Positions 16,671-25,912 are shown, counted from the first letter of the stretch. The stretch: DNA of 64,000 bases from Roseivirga echinicomitans (GCF_001592935.1 NZ_LRDB01000004.1:124001-188000); one strand, 5' to 3'. Notes: generated from the letters alone by a model not told the origin. Made by a program: numbers and translations.

Positions 16671-17522
16671 TTACTTTAAATAATCAAGTGTATTGACCAT
16701 TTCGAATTTAGGGCTTCTTTCAAGTAATTCCTTTAAAAACGATGCGTGAGCCGCCCCCATGAGAATGAAAACTCTGTCGTCTTTACCCATTGGGATTCGG
16801 TTAAGGTTTGAGTAAATTCTCAGGTTTCTTTGATAGAATTTAGCGGCTTCGTCTGCACCCTCAAAGCCATCTTCAGTGCCTACCTACAGCAGATTATCCG
16901 CATTGATGTTGATATTGAAATCAAGTGTTTTTGGATGGTTGTAAAACCTCAGTTTTTCTAAAAGCGGTAGGTGATCAAAGTTTTTGTCAAGTTCCGCCAA
17001 CTCAGGCGAACCTTTAAATGGATTGTTCATGTAATCTCTGTAAGTAGCAGAGTCGATAGTGTTGACGATTTGCTCTCCGATCAAGTAGTTATAATCCATG
17101 TAGCTGTCAATTCCATAGAGCTGAGTAACATTATTCAATCTAGCTACATCAAAAGCCATCATGCTTTTTTCTCCATAATTGGTGTTCAATTGAGACGGGT
17201 CTTTTAGGTATTCCTGATAAGCTTGATTGATTTCTGCATCGTATTGAGGATGGTTTTCGATACAAATAATGGTCGGTTTAAACTCGGATAGCATTTTGGA
17301 AAGGGCACGAATCTCCTCCTGTATTTTACGGTCATCTTCATCAAAATCTACCTTGTTAGCATCAGAGGTATACCCAAAATGGAAGGTGGCCACATTTAGG
17401 ACTTTGATTCTATCTGATGTTTCCTGCGTTGCCTCAGATTGTGTTTCAATAGTTTTCTTTTGGTTGCAACCCAATAGGGCTATAAATAGCAGCGATAATA
17501 ATAGGGTAGTTGCTTTATGCAT
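16671..17522 (-). pseudogene. DUF5694-like lipoprotein gene broken by an in-frame TAG
   Basis: The minus-strand frame from ATG 17522 encodes a lipoprotein (signal ending IALLGC). Its body begins LNVATFHFGYTSDANKVDF and includes SEFKPTIICIENHP, resembling the DUF5694 family, a TraB-like group. At codon 213 (16884-16886) it meets TAG. Directly after it the same frame continues for 70 codons as VGTEDGFEGADEAAKFYQRN and ends MVNTLDYLK-TAA at 16671. The downstream part contains the family-like C-terminus (FILMGAAHASFLKELLE). Without the stop the gene would be 283 codons plus TAA. It is either a recent nonsense mutation (the codon is one base away from Tyr TAT/TAC), a sequencing error, or readthrough. 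Confidence 0.8.
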
Positions 17523-17766
17523 GAAATACTAAGATTTGATCTAGTTCAATTTTGCGCGGAAGATCTTGAAAAGTCTTCCATGAACCAATGATATGGATTA
17601 ATAAAGTTGGTGGGGAGTCATAAAACCGAAAAGAATCAGGAGATAAATTTAAGGGATACCGAGACAAACTCGGCATGACACTCCGAAAATGCTTGACCTA
17701 ACCATTATTCTCTCCGAAGTTCCAGAGACTAGGTAAAGGGGAAGAAACATGGAATCAGTTAGTTTC

Positions 17767-18234
17767 TTAAGTGGTCATGAACTCACGAACCTTGCTTAAT
17801 ATTCTTTGCAATTCCATTTTATAGATATTCACATCAAGACTCTCTGAAGTTCCATCTTTAAAGCTCATCTCAATGCCGTAGTCTAATCCTTTCAAGGATC
17901 TTCTATGATAGAATGCCAGAAAAGAGGAGTCATATGATCTACCTCTGATTGAAGTGAGTTCACTAATTTTGAATTTCTTGGTTCTGGATAGTTGGGGTAA
18001 GATTGAGGTGTTTAGGTGGTAGAAGTATACACGGTCTATTGCAATATCTTGCTTGCGAGCTAATAAAACTGCCGTGAAGGTTACGAAAGTCAACACATAC
18101 CGGATGTATTCATATGGCGCTTCAAACTCCCAAATAAACAATTGAATAGTCAAAACCGAGGCAATGAATGCTCTGCTAAACCAAAGACTGGGTTTCGAAA
18201 AGTTATTAGTTCTATGTAAAAAATGGTGGTTCAA
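17767..18234 (-). CDS. small membrane protein, unknown function
   Basis: The 155-residue product has two hydrophobic segments near the N-terminus (FSRAFIASVLTIQLFIW and YIRYVLTFVTFTAVLLA). A soluble C-terminal domain follows with TKKFKISELTSIRGRSYDS and KGLDYGIEMSFKDGTSESL, a layout that recalls bacterial PH-like membrane proteins. It lies 20 bases downstream of another unknown membrane protein on the same strand, so the two are probably one operon. No conserved catalytic residue visible. Confidence 0.6.
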   Translation of the reverse strand: MNHHFLHRTNNFSKPSLWFSRAFIASVLTIQLFIWEFEAPYEYIRYVLTFVTFTAVLLARKQDIAIDRVYFYHLNTSILPQLSRTKKFKISELTSIRGRSYDSSFLAFYHRRSLKGLDYGIEMSFKDGTSESLDVNIYKMELQRILSKVREFMTT

Positions 18235-18254
18235 TTTTGGCTATTTATTCGAAT

Positions 18255-18767
18255 TTAGCGCTGATGGCTAAGCTTTAACTCATTAATTAAATGTCTTTTT
18301 ATTATTCTAAGAGTACGAAAATAAAGAAGCAATGGCACAGTACTTACTAACCCAAGTAAAAGCATTCCCATTAAGGCTCTAGGAATAAGGTATTTTAGCT
18401 CATTGGTTTCTTGTATGACGATTTCCGTTAGGATTCCAAAACTCAATATCAAAATGAATGTGAGGAATACTGTTCGACCTATTACATTCATTTTTGAGCT
18501 AAATTGAATTTCTGTGCCTTGACTTCTTGGTATCAAATTACCTTTAATAGTAGGGTAGAAAATACCAGTAGAACCAGCCGCAGAATCATAAACCCATAAT
18601 TTGAATGATTCATTTCTTAAATAACCAGTAACCCTATCATCATGTTTTGCAAAGAAGATCTGTGAAAAATGTGTTTTAAAAGCATCATCGTCTTCGTCTT
18701 CAATAATTAAACTGAGTTTCGATTTCAATTCCTTTAAATCATAATCTGTAAAGAACTTCTTCCTCAT
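18255..18767 (-). CDS. small membrane protein, unknown function
   Basis: The 170-residue product has an N-terminal soluble domain rich in acidic residues (IIEDEDDDAFKTHFSQIFF) and two strong membrane segments (TVFLTFILILSFGILTEIV and LMGMLLLGLVSTVPLLLYF), followed by a basic tail. It is the first gene of a probable pair with the 155-residue membrane protein gene. A tract of six heptamer repeats lies 14 bases upstream of its start (18781-18822). Family not recognised. Confidence 0.62.
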   Translation of the reverse strand: MRKKFFTDYDLKELKSKLSLIIEDEDDDAFKTHFSQIFFAKHDDRVTGYLRNESFKLWVYDSAAGSTGIFYPTIKGNLIPRSQGTEIQFSSKMNVIGRTVFLTFILILSFGILTEIVIQETNELKYLIPRALMGMLLLGLVSTVPLLLYFRTLRIIKRHLINELKLSHQR

Positions 18768-18780
18768 AAACTAGTTCGAA

Positions 18781-18822
18781 CTGATAACTGATAACTGATA
18801 ACTGATAACTGATAACTGATAA
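18781..18822 (+). repeat. six tandem copies of the heptamer CTGATAA
   Basis: Six exact copies of CTGATAA fill 42 bases and are followed by a partial copy (CTA). The tract lies between the stop of the large BNR protein gene (18844) and the start of the 170-residue membrane protein gene (18767), both on the minus strand, so it sits just upstream of a gene. Such tracts can change length by slippage. The heptamer spans the spacer where promoter elements would lie. Confidence 0.95.
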
Positions 18823-18843
18823 CTAATCCCTCTTAACCAATAA

Positions 18844-21800
18844 CTACCTCCCTCCAGTCTTCTCAATTGTCAAGGTTCTATTCTTCTTCTCAAGGGCTTT
18901 GTTGAATTCCTCGATATCATTTTTCTTGATTTTCTCGAACTGTTTTACAGCGTTTTGCAAGCGTTCATTTAGAATTTCAGAAACTTCTCCCTGCTGATTG
19001 GTAGGTTTGAAGTCGATGCCGCTGCCATTGATATCGCTGGCCAGAGCACTTAAACGACCATAGAGTTTCATCGGAGAACGGAATGCATCTTCACGTGCTC
19101 CTGTCAAATGGATGTCGTAAAGCTTACTAGCAATATCTTCAGCAATGGCTTTTAGGCGAATCGCCTCTTTCTGAATTTTCTTGTCGCTTTCTTCGGCAAT
19201 AATGGCCTCCAATTCGCTGCGCAAAACTTCTACCGCATTAATGCTGCTCACTGCAATGTTCATGGCATCGCGCAGTTGCAAAGAGAAGTCCACTTGTGCT
19301 TGAATATCCGCAATGGTTCCTTCAGAGAATGGGTCTTTTAACACGTTGAACTCTTGGACGATTTCCTTTTGTAGGTTATCATTATTGTCCATCATTTTAA
19401 GCACCGCCTTGTATTTGCCGGGCACTACTCTTGGCCCCAACTGACCTGCATTCAAGTCCAAATCCCAAGTAGTTAACGGACGCCAGCCTTCACCATTCAA
19501 TTCCACCCACGGACGGCCAGGAGGCTGTGTTCTCAGTTGTGGTCGGTAAGTAGATTCATACCTGAGGTTCCAAACGGTGCGGTTTACACCTGCATCTTTA
19601 GACGGTTCCATGGTGCGGATCACATCTCCAGTCATCGACTGAATTTCCAACAGCAGTTGGCCATCATGTTTCTGCGGTAAATAGTAATTGATGATGGCTC
19701 CATTAGGCGGGTTCTGCCCTGAATTATTGCTTGGCCCATCGGTTTTAATACTTTCTCTTGAATTGAAACGGTAAGCATCGCGCATTTCAAAAACCTGTGC
19801 TTCGTTGCCCAGTCTGTCTGCGTTACGGATAGCGCCTAAGTCATCTAAAATGTAATAACCACGGCCATAAGTCGCCACTACCAAATCGTCAAAATGCTCT
19901 TGCACTTCCAACCAGTATACCGGGGCAGGAGGAAGGTTGTTTTTTAATCGTGTCCAAGTTTTTCCATCGTTATGGCTGATGTAAATTCCCTTGTCGATGC
20001 CCGCATAAAGCATTCCTTCTCTTTTTGGATCTTCCTTCACTACATGCACGAAACTAGACTCTGACTTCGGAATTCCATCTGAAATTTTCGTCCAGGTCTT
20101 TCCGTAATCAGCTGTTTTATAAATGTATGGATCGAAATCACCCATTTGGTGCAAGTCAACTGAAATATAGGCCGTACCTGCATTGTATTTGGAAGGCTGA
20201 ATATTGGCAATGGTTCCCCAAGCCGGCATACCTTTGATATTGGCAGTAAGGTTTGTCCATTTTTTACCAGCATCGCGGGTCAATTGTACTTGGCCGTCAT
20301 TTGTTCCCACCCATATTAAACCTGCTTCTAAAGACGATTCTTCAATAGCAAAAAGGGTAGCGCCATCAAATGTCATCAAGTTGTCAATGGCCACTCCACC
20401 AGAACTTTCTTGGTGACTTTTATCATTCAATGTCAAATCTGGACTGATGATTTGCCAGCTTTGACCGCCATCGTCAGATTGGTGTACAAACTGGCTTCCA
20501 ACGTAAACTCTGTGTTTCACATGGGTTGAAAAACTCAAAGGGAAATTCCAGTGCCAGCGGTATTTCATGTCTTTTGGTGCCCAGCCATAACCTGCTTCTG
20601 GCCAAACGCGCACTTCTCTGGAATAGCCAGTGCGTAAATCATGTCTTTCTAAACCACCGTCATAACAACCTGACCAAACAATATTGTTATCGTTCGGGTC
20701 TGGCTTCGCGAAGCCACTTTCGCAACCTCCAACGCCTTTCCATAAGCCCAAAGGAATGTAGCCTTGCAGCGAATTACTCGGCCCCATGTATGACCATCCG
20801 TCTTGTCTGTTTCCGAATACATTGTATGGAACTTGATCATCCACTGAAACGTGATACATCTGAGCAATCGGTAATACTACCCGCTGAAAAGAGCGTCCAT
20901 GATCTAATGTTATACTCGCACCCCCATCGTGGGCTACCATCATTCTATCAGGATTGGTGGGGTCAATCCACATGTCGTGATTGTCACCACCACCGCTCGG
21001 AGGCCTTCTTTCTCTGGTTTTACCGCCATCTAGCGATTGCACAAAACGGACGCTCAGCGAGTACACTTCATCTGGGTTTCCTGTACCCACTGCAATTCTA
21101 GTATAATAAGGCGCACGCTCGTTCCAATCATGATCTTGGCTCATCAAAGTCCATGTTTCGCCTTTGTTATCCGATCTCCAAAGTTCAGGGCTATTGATTT
21201 CAAATAGGGCATACACCACATTTGGATTGCTGTAAGAAACGGCCACTGCGGTTTTCCCCACAGGTCTTTTTTCTCCTCCGGGAAGTCCATTTAAGTTCAT
21301 CGGCTCCCAAGTGTCACCACCGTCCATAGAGCGGTAAATGCCACCACCATTGCCACCACTGTTCAAGCCCCATGAGTTAATATGCACAGACCACATGGCA
21401 GCATAGAGAATGTTTGGGTTTTTAGGGTCAATGGCTAAGTCGGAAGCTCCTGTGTTCTCGTCAATGAAAAGAACCCGTTCCCAAGTATCGCCACCATTTT
21501 TACTGCGATAGATGCCTCGTTCTTGTTGGGGGCCGTAAGTGTGACCTAACGATGCAGCATAAATTATCTTGGCATTGGTGGGATGAACAATTACGCGGCC
21601 GATACGGCCTGTTTTTTCTAAGCCTTTATGTTCCCAGGTTCTACCAGCATCAGGGGAAAAGTAAATGCCGTTGCCCATGGCATGTGCGGGACGAATGAGG
21701 AATGTTTCACCTGTTCCTACCCAAACTTGCTTGGGGTCGGTAGGGGCTAAAGCTACTGAGCCTATAGAGGAAATGTCTTGATCATCGAAGATAGGACGCC

Positions 21801-22026
21801 AGTTAAGCCCGCCATTCTCGGTTTTCCAAAGTCCGCCAGAAGCTGCACCAATGTAATTGACCATGGGATTGCCCGGTTCGCCAGCAATGGCGATAGTACG
21901 ATTACCTTCTGGGCCAATAAAGCGAAAGCGTTGAGAACCGAATTGGTCATCTAGGCTGGTTTGAGCCGAAACGAATAGTGGACCAATAAAAAGTAAGGCT
22001 AAGAGAATGAATTTGTTGGTGCGCAT
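18844..22026 (-). CDS. large secreted BNR/sortilin (VPS10)-like beta-propeller protein
   Basis: The 1060-residue product has a signal peptide (MRTNKFILLALLFIGPLFVS, cut near AQT). A long array of BNR/VPS10-like repeats follows, each with a short turn such as GGLWKTENGGLNWRP, IYRSKNGGDTWERV or IYISHNDGKTWTRL, and a strand of the form NPNILYAAMW. The array spans about residues 30-730 and forms a ten-bladed propeller in sortilin-like relatives. The last 300 residues are a beta domain (around SMTGDVIRTMEPSKDAG) and a Lys/Glu-rich helical tail. No active site is visible, and no T9SS sorting domain is present at the C-terminus. Such proteins in Bacteroidota are often annotated as glycosyl hydrolases, without evidence here. 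Confidence 0.9.
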   Translation of the reverse strand: MRTNKFILLALLFIGPLFVSAQTSLDDQFGSQRFRFIGPEGNRTIAIAGEPGNPMVNYIGAASGGLWKTENGGLNWRPIFDDQDISSIGSVALAPTDPKQVWVGTGETFLIRPAHAMGNGIYFSPDAGRTWEHKGLEKTGRIGRVIVHPTNAKIIYAASLGHTYGPQQERGIYRSKNGGDTWERVLFIDENTGASDLAIDPKNPNILYAAMWSVHINSWGLNSGGNGGGIYRSMDGGDTWEPMNLNGLPGGEKRPVGKTAVAVSYSNPNVVYALFEINSPELWRSDNKGETWTLMSQDHDWNERAPYYTRIAVGTGNPDEVYSLSVRFVQSLDGGKTRERRPPSGGGDNHDMWIDPTNPDRMMVAHDGGASITLDHGRSFQRVVLPIAQMYHVSVDDQVPYNVFGNRQDGWSYMGPSNSLQGYIPLGLWKGVGGCESGFAKPDPNDNNIVWSGCYDGGLERHDLRTGYSREVRVWPEAGYGWAPKDMKYRWHWNFPLSFSTHVKHRVYVGSQFVHQSDDGGQSWQIISPDLTLNDKSHQESSGGVAIDNLMTFDGATLFAIEESSLEAGLIWVGTNDGQVQLTRDAGKKWTNLTANIKGMPAWGTIANIQPSKYNAGTAYISVDLHQMGDFDPYIYKTADYGKTWTKISDGIPKSESSFVHVVKEDPKREGMLYAGIDKGIYISHNDGKTWTRLKNNLPPAPVYWLEVQEHFDDLVVATYGRGYYILDDLGAIRNADRLGNEAQVFEMRDAYRFNSRESIKTDGPSNNSGQNPPNGAIINYYLPQKHDGQLLLEIQSMTGDVIRTMEPSKDAGVNRTVWNLRYESTYRPQLRTQPPGRPWVELNGEGWRPLTTWDLDLNAGQLGPRVVPGKYKAVLKMMDNNDNLQKEIVQEFNVLKDPFSEGTIADIQAQVDFSLQLRDAMNIAVSSINAVEVLRSELEAIIAEESDKKIQKEAIRLKAIAEDIASKLYDIHLTGAREDAFRSPMKLYGRLSALASDINGSGIDFKPTNQQGEVSEILNERLQNAVKQFEKIKKNDIEEFNKALEKKNRTLTIEKTGGR

Positions 22027-22182
22027 AGTAAGGTTGTTTCTTCAGCAAAAGATAGAAAATATTATTAGGATGAACCGACAGAAATTTATTTGTGGTCAAA
22101 CAAGGGTTTCATATTGATTACATATTAAAAAATAAACATGTGTAAATATGTAAATAATAATAAATTAAAATATGTTTAATTA

Positions 22183-24780
22183 TTAATTATTAATTTCGAA
22201 GCCCTGTTCAATTGTTTTCCCATTGACAGCGAATAGGAGGGTGTATTTTCCTCTTGGAATGAATTCGTCAAAATTAACGAAATAGGGTTGGTCGCTTTCT
22301 ACGGATTTAAGAATTAAATCCCAGCGATACTGGTTAATTCCTTTTTTACCGGCCAGCTCTTTTGTCCAGATAATGCTCTCTTTTTCATCCTTAATCATCA
22401 AACTGACTTTTGCCGCAGTGGGCAGGTAATAGCTGATTGCGGTTCTGGTTAAGGTTTCATAATCAGGGTTTCGATGCGTGTCACCATAGGCAGGTCTTTT
22501 GAACTCAGGTAGGTTAAAAAGAAAGGCTTCTTGGTTGTTTTTAGGGATTTCATGTACAGGCTTTAAATTTACCTTGTACAGCCCACGGCCATGCGTGGCC
22601 ACCACTAAATCCATGCTTTTTCTATTGATTTCCAAATCTCCCACAGCTACTGCTGGTAGGTTTTCGCCTAAAATGGACCATGAATTTCCTCTATCTGTTG
22701 AAATATAAACGCCTTGATAAAGCCCAGCATAGAGGATATTTTCATTGATCGGGTCTTCTAAAATAACATTGGCAATTTCGTTGGGTAGATTGTTCATCAG
22801 TGGCTTCCAGTTCGCACCATAATCTTCCGAAACATAGAGGTAGGTGTTTAAATCATCATAATTCAAACCCGTAAGTGCCACATAAACTCTAGAGGCTTTG
22901 AACTGCGAAGGCACAATGCTGCGGATGTAATTATTGGGTAAGCCTGTGGAATGCTCCTCCCAATTTTTGCCATCGTTTTTGCTTACCCAGAAAGCACCTT
23001 TGTCAGTGCCCATGTAAAGCAGCCCTTTCTTAAACTTCGATTCCACCAAAGCGCCCGCAGCAACAGACTTCTTTTGTGGATTAGCCGAAATAGCTAAATC
23101 TCCACTTATTACTTCCCAGCTGTCTCCTCGATCCACACTTTTAAAAACGAAGTTTCCAGCATGGTAAAGTGTTTTATTGTCGTGAGGCGAAATGAAATAA
23201 GGGGTTACAAAGTTGAACTCAAGACTTCCCGCATGGTCTTTTGGTAGCCGTGGTTTGATAGAAACGGAAGTCCCAGCGGCCATATCCTTCCTTCTGGCTG
23301 CACCATTTTGCATGCTGAAATAGACCGTATTGGGGTCTGTCGGGTCAACGCAAGTGACGCAGCCATCGCCACCACTCCAAGCATCTACCCAAATGTATTT
23401 CCAGTCTTTATGGTAACGTGGGTCATATTCTGAAGAGGGGCCGTAGACACTGGCATCATCTTGCACACCGCCATAAATCATATAAGGCTCTTGTTCGTCC
23501 AATGAAATGTCATAGAATTCACCTGTTGGAATATTGTTGTGATGAAGCCAGTTTTTGCCCTTGTCATAAGTGGTGTATAGGCCGCCATCATTCACCAAAG
23601 CCATGTGGTTTGGGTTGGTCGGGTTGATCCACAATTCGCAATGATCTAGATGCAGAGGATCAGCTGCGCTAGGGAAAAGGTGATAGACATCTCCACCCAC
23701 ATAATCGAAGGTTTTACCACCATTTGTGCTGTGTGCCATGCGCGGGCCGAGGCCATAGATTTCATCATCGTTTTGTGGGTTCACGTACATGTCGGCAAAA
23801 TACCAACCAATGGTGGAGAAGAAAGGGAGCCCCTTTTCATGTGTCATTTTCCAGTTTTTACCGCCATTTACACTTTGAAAGAACTTGGCGGCTCCTTCGT
23901 TTTGGTCGCGGTTTCTATGGTCCATTAAAGCATATACCTTATCTGGGTTGGTATATGAAACGGCCAAGCCAATTCGTCCCACATTGGCGTCTTGAATCAT
24001 TCCGTTTGTTACTTTCTTCCACGTTTTTCCAGCATCCTCACTTTTATATACTCCGCTGCTCGACCCGTTCACTTCTGGGCTATGCTGCCACATGGAAGCG
24101 TACATAATATTAGGATTGGAAGGTGAAATCACAATGTCATTTCCTCCCGTTTGATCATTGACATAGAGCACCTGCTGCCATGTTTTTCCACCGTCTTCCG
24201 TTCTGTAAATTCCTCTTTCAGCATTGTCAGACCAGAATTTACCCAGTACCGCAACCAAAGCAATGTCTGGATTGGTAGGGTGAATAGCGATTTCTCCAAT
24301 GTGCCATGAGTCGGAGAGGCCAAGGTGTTTCCAGGTTTCACCAGCATCGTCAGATCGATAAACGCCTGTGCCAGGCATCGTAAAGTTTCGAGGCTTTTTC
24401 AGGCTTTCACCAGTCCCTAAATAGAGAATGTTGGGGTTGGAAGGAGCGAGAGCAACATCTCCAATTCCCAAAGCCGCTTGATTTTCAAAAATGGGTTTCC
24501 ATGTAAGTCCGTTATTGATGGTTTTCCAAAGATTCCCAGACCCAAAAGCTACATACATTGTTCCTGGATTTGCGGGATCAACCTGAATGGCATCTGCCCT
24601 TGCTGAATTGATGGTGGGGCCGATTTGAATCCATTCTAGACCAAATTCAGTTTCCGCCTTCATACTTTGGTAATCCTTAAATGAAGCCATTAAAGGGTTT
24701 TGGCTTTGCTGTGCGCTTAGAGGTGAAAGCGAAAAAAACAGCAGTGCAATGGCAGGAATGATAACGTGAAATCTTTTCAT
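22183..24780 (-). CDS. large secreted BNR/sortilin (VPS10)-like protein, paralogue of the preceding one
   Basis: The start chosen is ATG 24780 (MKRFHVIIPAIALLFF), which begins the signal peptide; an ATG five codons upstream is also possible. The 865-residue protein shows the same BNR/VPS10-like repeats as its neighbour, such as NLWKTINNGLTWKPIFE, IYRTEDGGKTWQQVLYV and VYISTDRGNSWSILGEN. It lacks the long C-terminal helical tail. The genes lie in tandem, 156 AT-rich bases apart, with about a third of their residues visibly shared in the repeats, so they look like an old duplication. Function unknown; binding of protein or polysaccharide is plausible. Confidence 0.88.
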   Translation of the reverse strand: MKRFHVIIPAIALLFFSLSPLSAQQSQNPLMASFKDYQSMKAETEFGLEWIQIGPTINSARADAIQVDPANPGTMYVAFGSGNLWKTINNGLTWKPIFENQAALGIGDVALAPSNPNILYLGTGESLKKPRNFTMPGTGVYRSDDAGETWKHLGLSDSWHIGEIAIHPTNPDIALVAVLGKFWSDNAERGIYRTEDGGKTWQQVLYVNDQTGGNDIVISPSNPNIMYASMWQHSPEVNGSSSGVYKSEDAGKTWKKVTNGMIQDANVGRIGLAVSYTNPDKVYALMDHRNRDQNEGAAKFFQSVNGGKNWKMTHEKGLPFFSTIGWYFADMYVNPQNDDEIYGLGPRMAHSTNGGKTFDYVGGDVYHLFPSAADPLHLDHCELWINPTNPNHMALVNDGGLYTTYDKGKNWLHHNNIPTGEFYDISLDEQEPYMIYGGVQDDASVYGPSSEYDPRYHKDWKYIWVDAWSGGDGCVTCVDPTDPNTVYFSMQNGAARRKDMAAGTSVSIKPRLPKDHAGSLEFNFVTPYFISPHDNKTLYHAGNFVFKSVDRGDSWEVISGDLAISANPQKKSVAAGALVESKFKKGLLYMGTDKGAFWVSKNDGKNWEEHSTGLPNNYIRSIVPSQFKASRVYVALTGLNYDDLNTYLYVSEDYGANWKPLMNNLPNEIANVILEDPINENILYAGLYQGVYISTDRGNSWSILGENLPAVAVGDLEINRKSMDLVVATHGRGLYKVNLKPVHEIPKNNQEAFLFNLPEFKRPAYGDTHRNPDYETLTRTAISYYLPTAAKVSLMIKDEKESIIWTKELAGKKGINQYRWDLILKSVESDQPYFVNFDEFIPRGKYTLLFAVNGKTIEQGFEINN

Positions 24781-24951
24781 ATCGGACTTTTGCATGCCTC
24801 AAAATACGTAAAACATAATTCAGCTTAAATGAAAGATTGATTGATGGTGAAATGATTTTTTATCTTTATGTTCCAATAGGATCCTTCAACTCGTTCAGGA
24901 TAAGAAAGATGAGCGTATAGGATTCTTATTTGTTAGATTAAATATCAAAAC

Positions 24952-25653
24952 ATGAAACGACTCTATCTTTTACTCACGTTTTTTTGCATGTCATTTTCAC
25001 TGTCAGCGCAATATGGAAATGGGAGATACACTTTCGTTTTTTTGAATACTAACCCCAATAAAGCCGAGCTCTCTCAAGCAGAAGTGGATTCTTTACAAGC
25101 TGGGCATATGAATAATATCAATCGCTTAGTGAAGGAGAAGAAGATGATCGCTGCAGGGCCGTTTTTTACTGGCGGTGGTGTTTTCTTATTCGATACCGAT
25201 TTAGAAGCAACGCAAGCCATTCTTAGTTCTGACCCTGCCATTGCTGCTAATCGCTATATATTGGAGGTTTTCTCCACCGATCCTATCCCTCATAATGCTG
25301 TAAAGAAAACACTTTGCACACTTTGGGATAAAAATGAAGCCGATGTAGAAATGGCCATGAACTACTATTTTGTTCGATACAAACCCAATAAGGCGGATGA
25401 GAATGTTGCAGCTGTTAAAACCAATCGTTTCACTGAAAATTTAATCGGATCTGTTTCAAAGAAAAGTGGCCGAAACACCATCATAGGTGCTTTAAATCTC
25501 AATGACAATGAAGGTCAATTGATTTTTTATCAGTCCGATATTGAAGGCGGAATTGAATCTGATTTTGCAGCACATGAGCTGGTAAAAAAGGGTTTAATGA
25601 CTTATGAACACGATCAGATTTATTTCCCGAAAGGGGTGTTTTGCGAAAAATGA
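24952..25653 (+). CDS. secreted YCII-like domain protein (two domains)
   Basis: The 233-residue product has a signal peptide (MKRLYLLLTFFCMSFSLSAQ). It contains two copies of a YCII-like ferredoxin-fold domain. The first spans about 25-115, with YTFVFLNTNPNKAELSQAE, HMNNINRLVKEKKMIAAGPF and an AANRYILEVFSTDP end. The second spans about 135-230, with NYYFVRYKPNKAD and GRNTIIGALNLNDNEGQLI. Cytoplasmic YciI-like proteins are usually single-domain, so the exported double form is typical of Bacteroidota but not understood. It is read just upstream of the ilv leader region, but a promoter after its stop suggests it is not part of that operon. Confidence 0.8.
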   Translation: MKRLYLLLTFFCMSFSLSAQYGNGRYTFVFLNTNPNKAELSQAEVDSLQAGHMNNINRLVKEKKMIAAGPFFTGGGVFLFDTDLEATQAILSSDPAIAANRYILEVFSTDPIPHNAVKKTLCTLWDKNEADVEMAMNYYFVRYKPNKADENVAAVKTNRFTENLIGSVSKKSGRNTIIGALNLNDNEGQLIFYQSDIEGGIESDFAAHELVKKGLMTYEHDQIYFPKGVFCEK

Positions 25654-25665
25654 AATTGAAAATTC

Positions 25666-25696
25666 TTTGATTAGAAAAACAATCTACTTTCCTTTG
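25666..25696 (+). promoter_or_regulatory. promoter candidate of the ilv leader and operon
   Basis: TTTG at 25666-25669 is followed after exactly 19 bases by TTCCTTTG at 25689-25696, a one-mismatch version of TAnnTTTG. Transcription would start near 25701, only a few bases before the ATG of the first leader peptide at 25705. I see no second promoter between the two attenuators, so one transcript would carry both. Confidence 0.5.
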
Positions 25697-25704
25697 AACC
25701 AACA

Positions 25705-25758
25705 ATGAGAGCAAATACTATTATTATCACCCAAATTATTACTGTCGTGAAAACATGA
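25705..25758 (+). CDS. ilv leader peptide 1 (17 residues)
   Basis: The 17-residue frame reads MRANTIIITQIITVVKT. It contains five Ile, two Val and four Thr codons, clustered between 25717 and 25749. This is the composition expected of an attenuator that senses branched-chain aminoacyl-tRNAs. It is followed directly by a G-rich antiterminator arm and a terminator. Its stop codon lies two bases before that arm, so a ribosome ending there would mask it, while one stalled in the Ile codons would leave it free. Confidence 0.88.
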   Translation: MRANTIIITQIITVVKT

Positions 25759-25759
25759 T

Positions 25760-25800
25760 GGGAGGGGATGATATAGTTTAAAATATCGAGCGCCTTTCCC
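25760..25800 (+). promoter_or_regulatory. antiterminator of ilv attenuator 1
   Basis: GGGAGGGG at 25760-25767 can pair with CCTTTCCC at 25793-25800, giving 8 base pairs including two G-U. The second segment overlaps the 5' arm of the terminator stem, so the two structures exclude each other. The stop codon of the first leader peptide ends at 25758, just before the first arm. Confidence 0.65.
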
Positions 25801-25821
25801 AATCGGAAAGGCTTTTTTTTT
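25792..25821 (+). terminator. intrinsic terminator of ilv attenuator 1
   Basis: GCCTTTCC (25792-25799) pairs perfectly with GGAAAGGC (25805-25812) around a five-base loop and is followed by nine T. It lies downstream of the leader peptide and well upstream of ilvE, so it would end transcription before the structural genes when the leader is translated freely. Confidence 0.9.
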
Positions 25822-25831
25822 GTACTCCTGT

Positions 25832-25856
25832 GTCATCCTGAACTTGTTTCAGGATC
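25832..25856. repeat. short interspersed palindrome between the two ilv attenuators
   Basis: The sequence GTCATCCTGAACTTGTTTCAGGATC contains the inverted repeat TCCTGAA/TTTCAGGA. It resembles the short degenerate repeats often seen between genes in Bacteroidota genomes. It separates attenuator 1 from attenuator 2, and might mark how the tandem arrangement arose. Copy number elsewhere cannot be judged from the window. Confidence 0.5.
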
Positions 25857-25912
25857 CGTTAGAAAAACATAAACATAGAGAAGTAGATAAAAGACAAAGA
25901 GATTAAGCATAG

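Noticed and set aside
22027-22182. AT-rich gap between the two BNR genes as a possible regulatory RNA
   Set aside because: Only low-complexity AT-rich sequence; no hairpin, promoter of the clade form or conserved motif could be recognised.
24880-24905. Second copy of the palindrome found in the ilv leader (25832-25856)
   Set aside because: The sequence is only loosely similar (GATCC..TTCAGGAT) and a shared origin could not be shown by eye.
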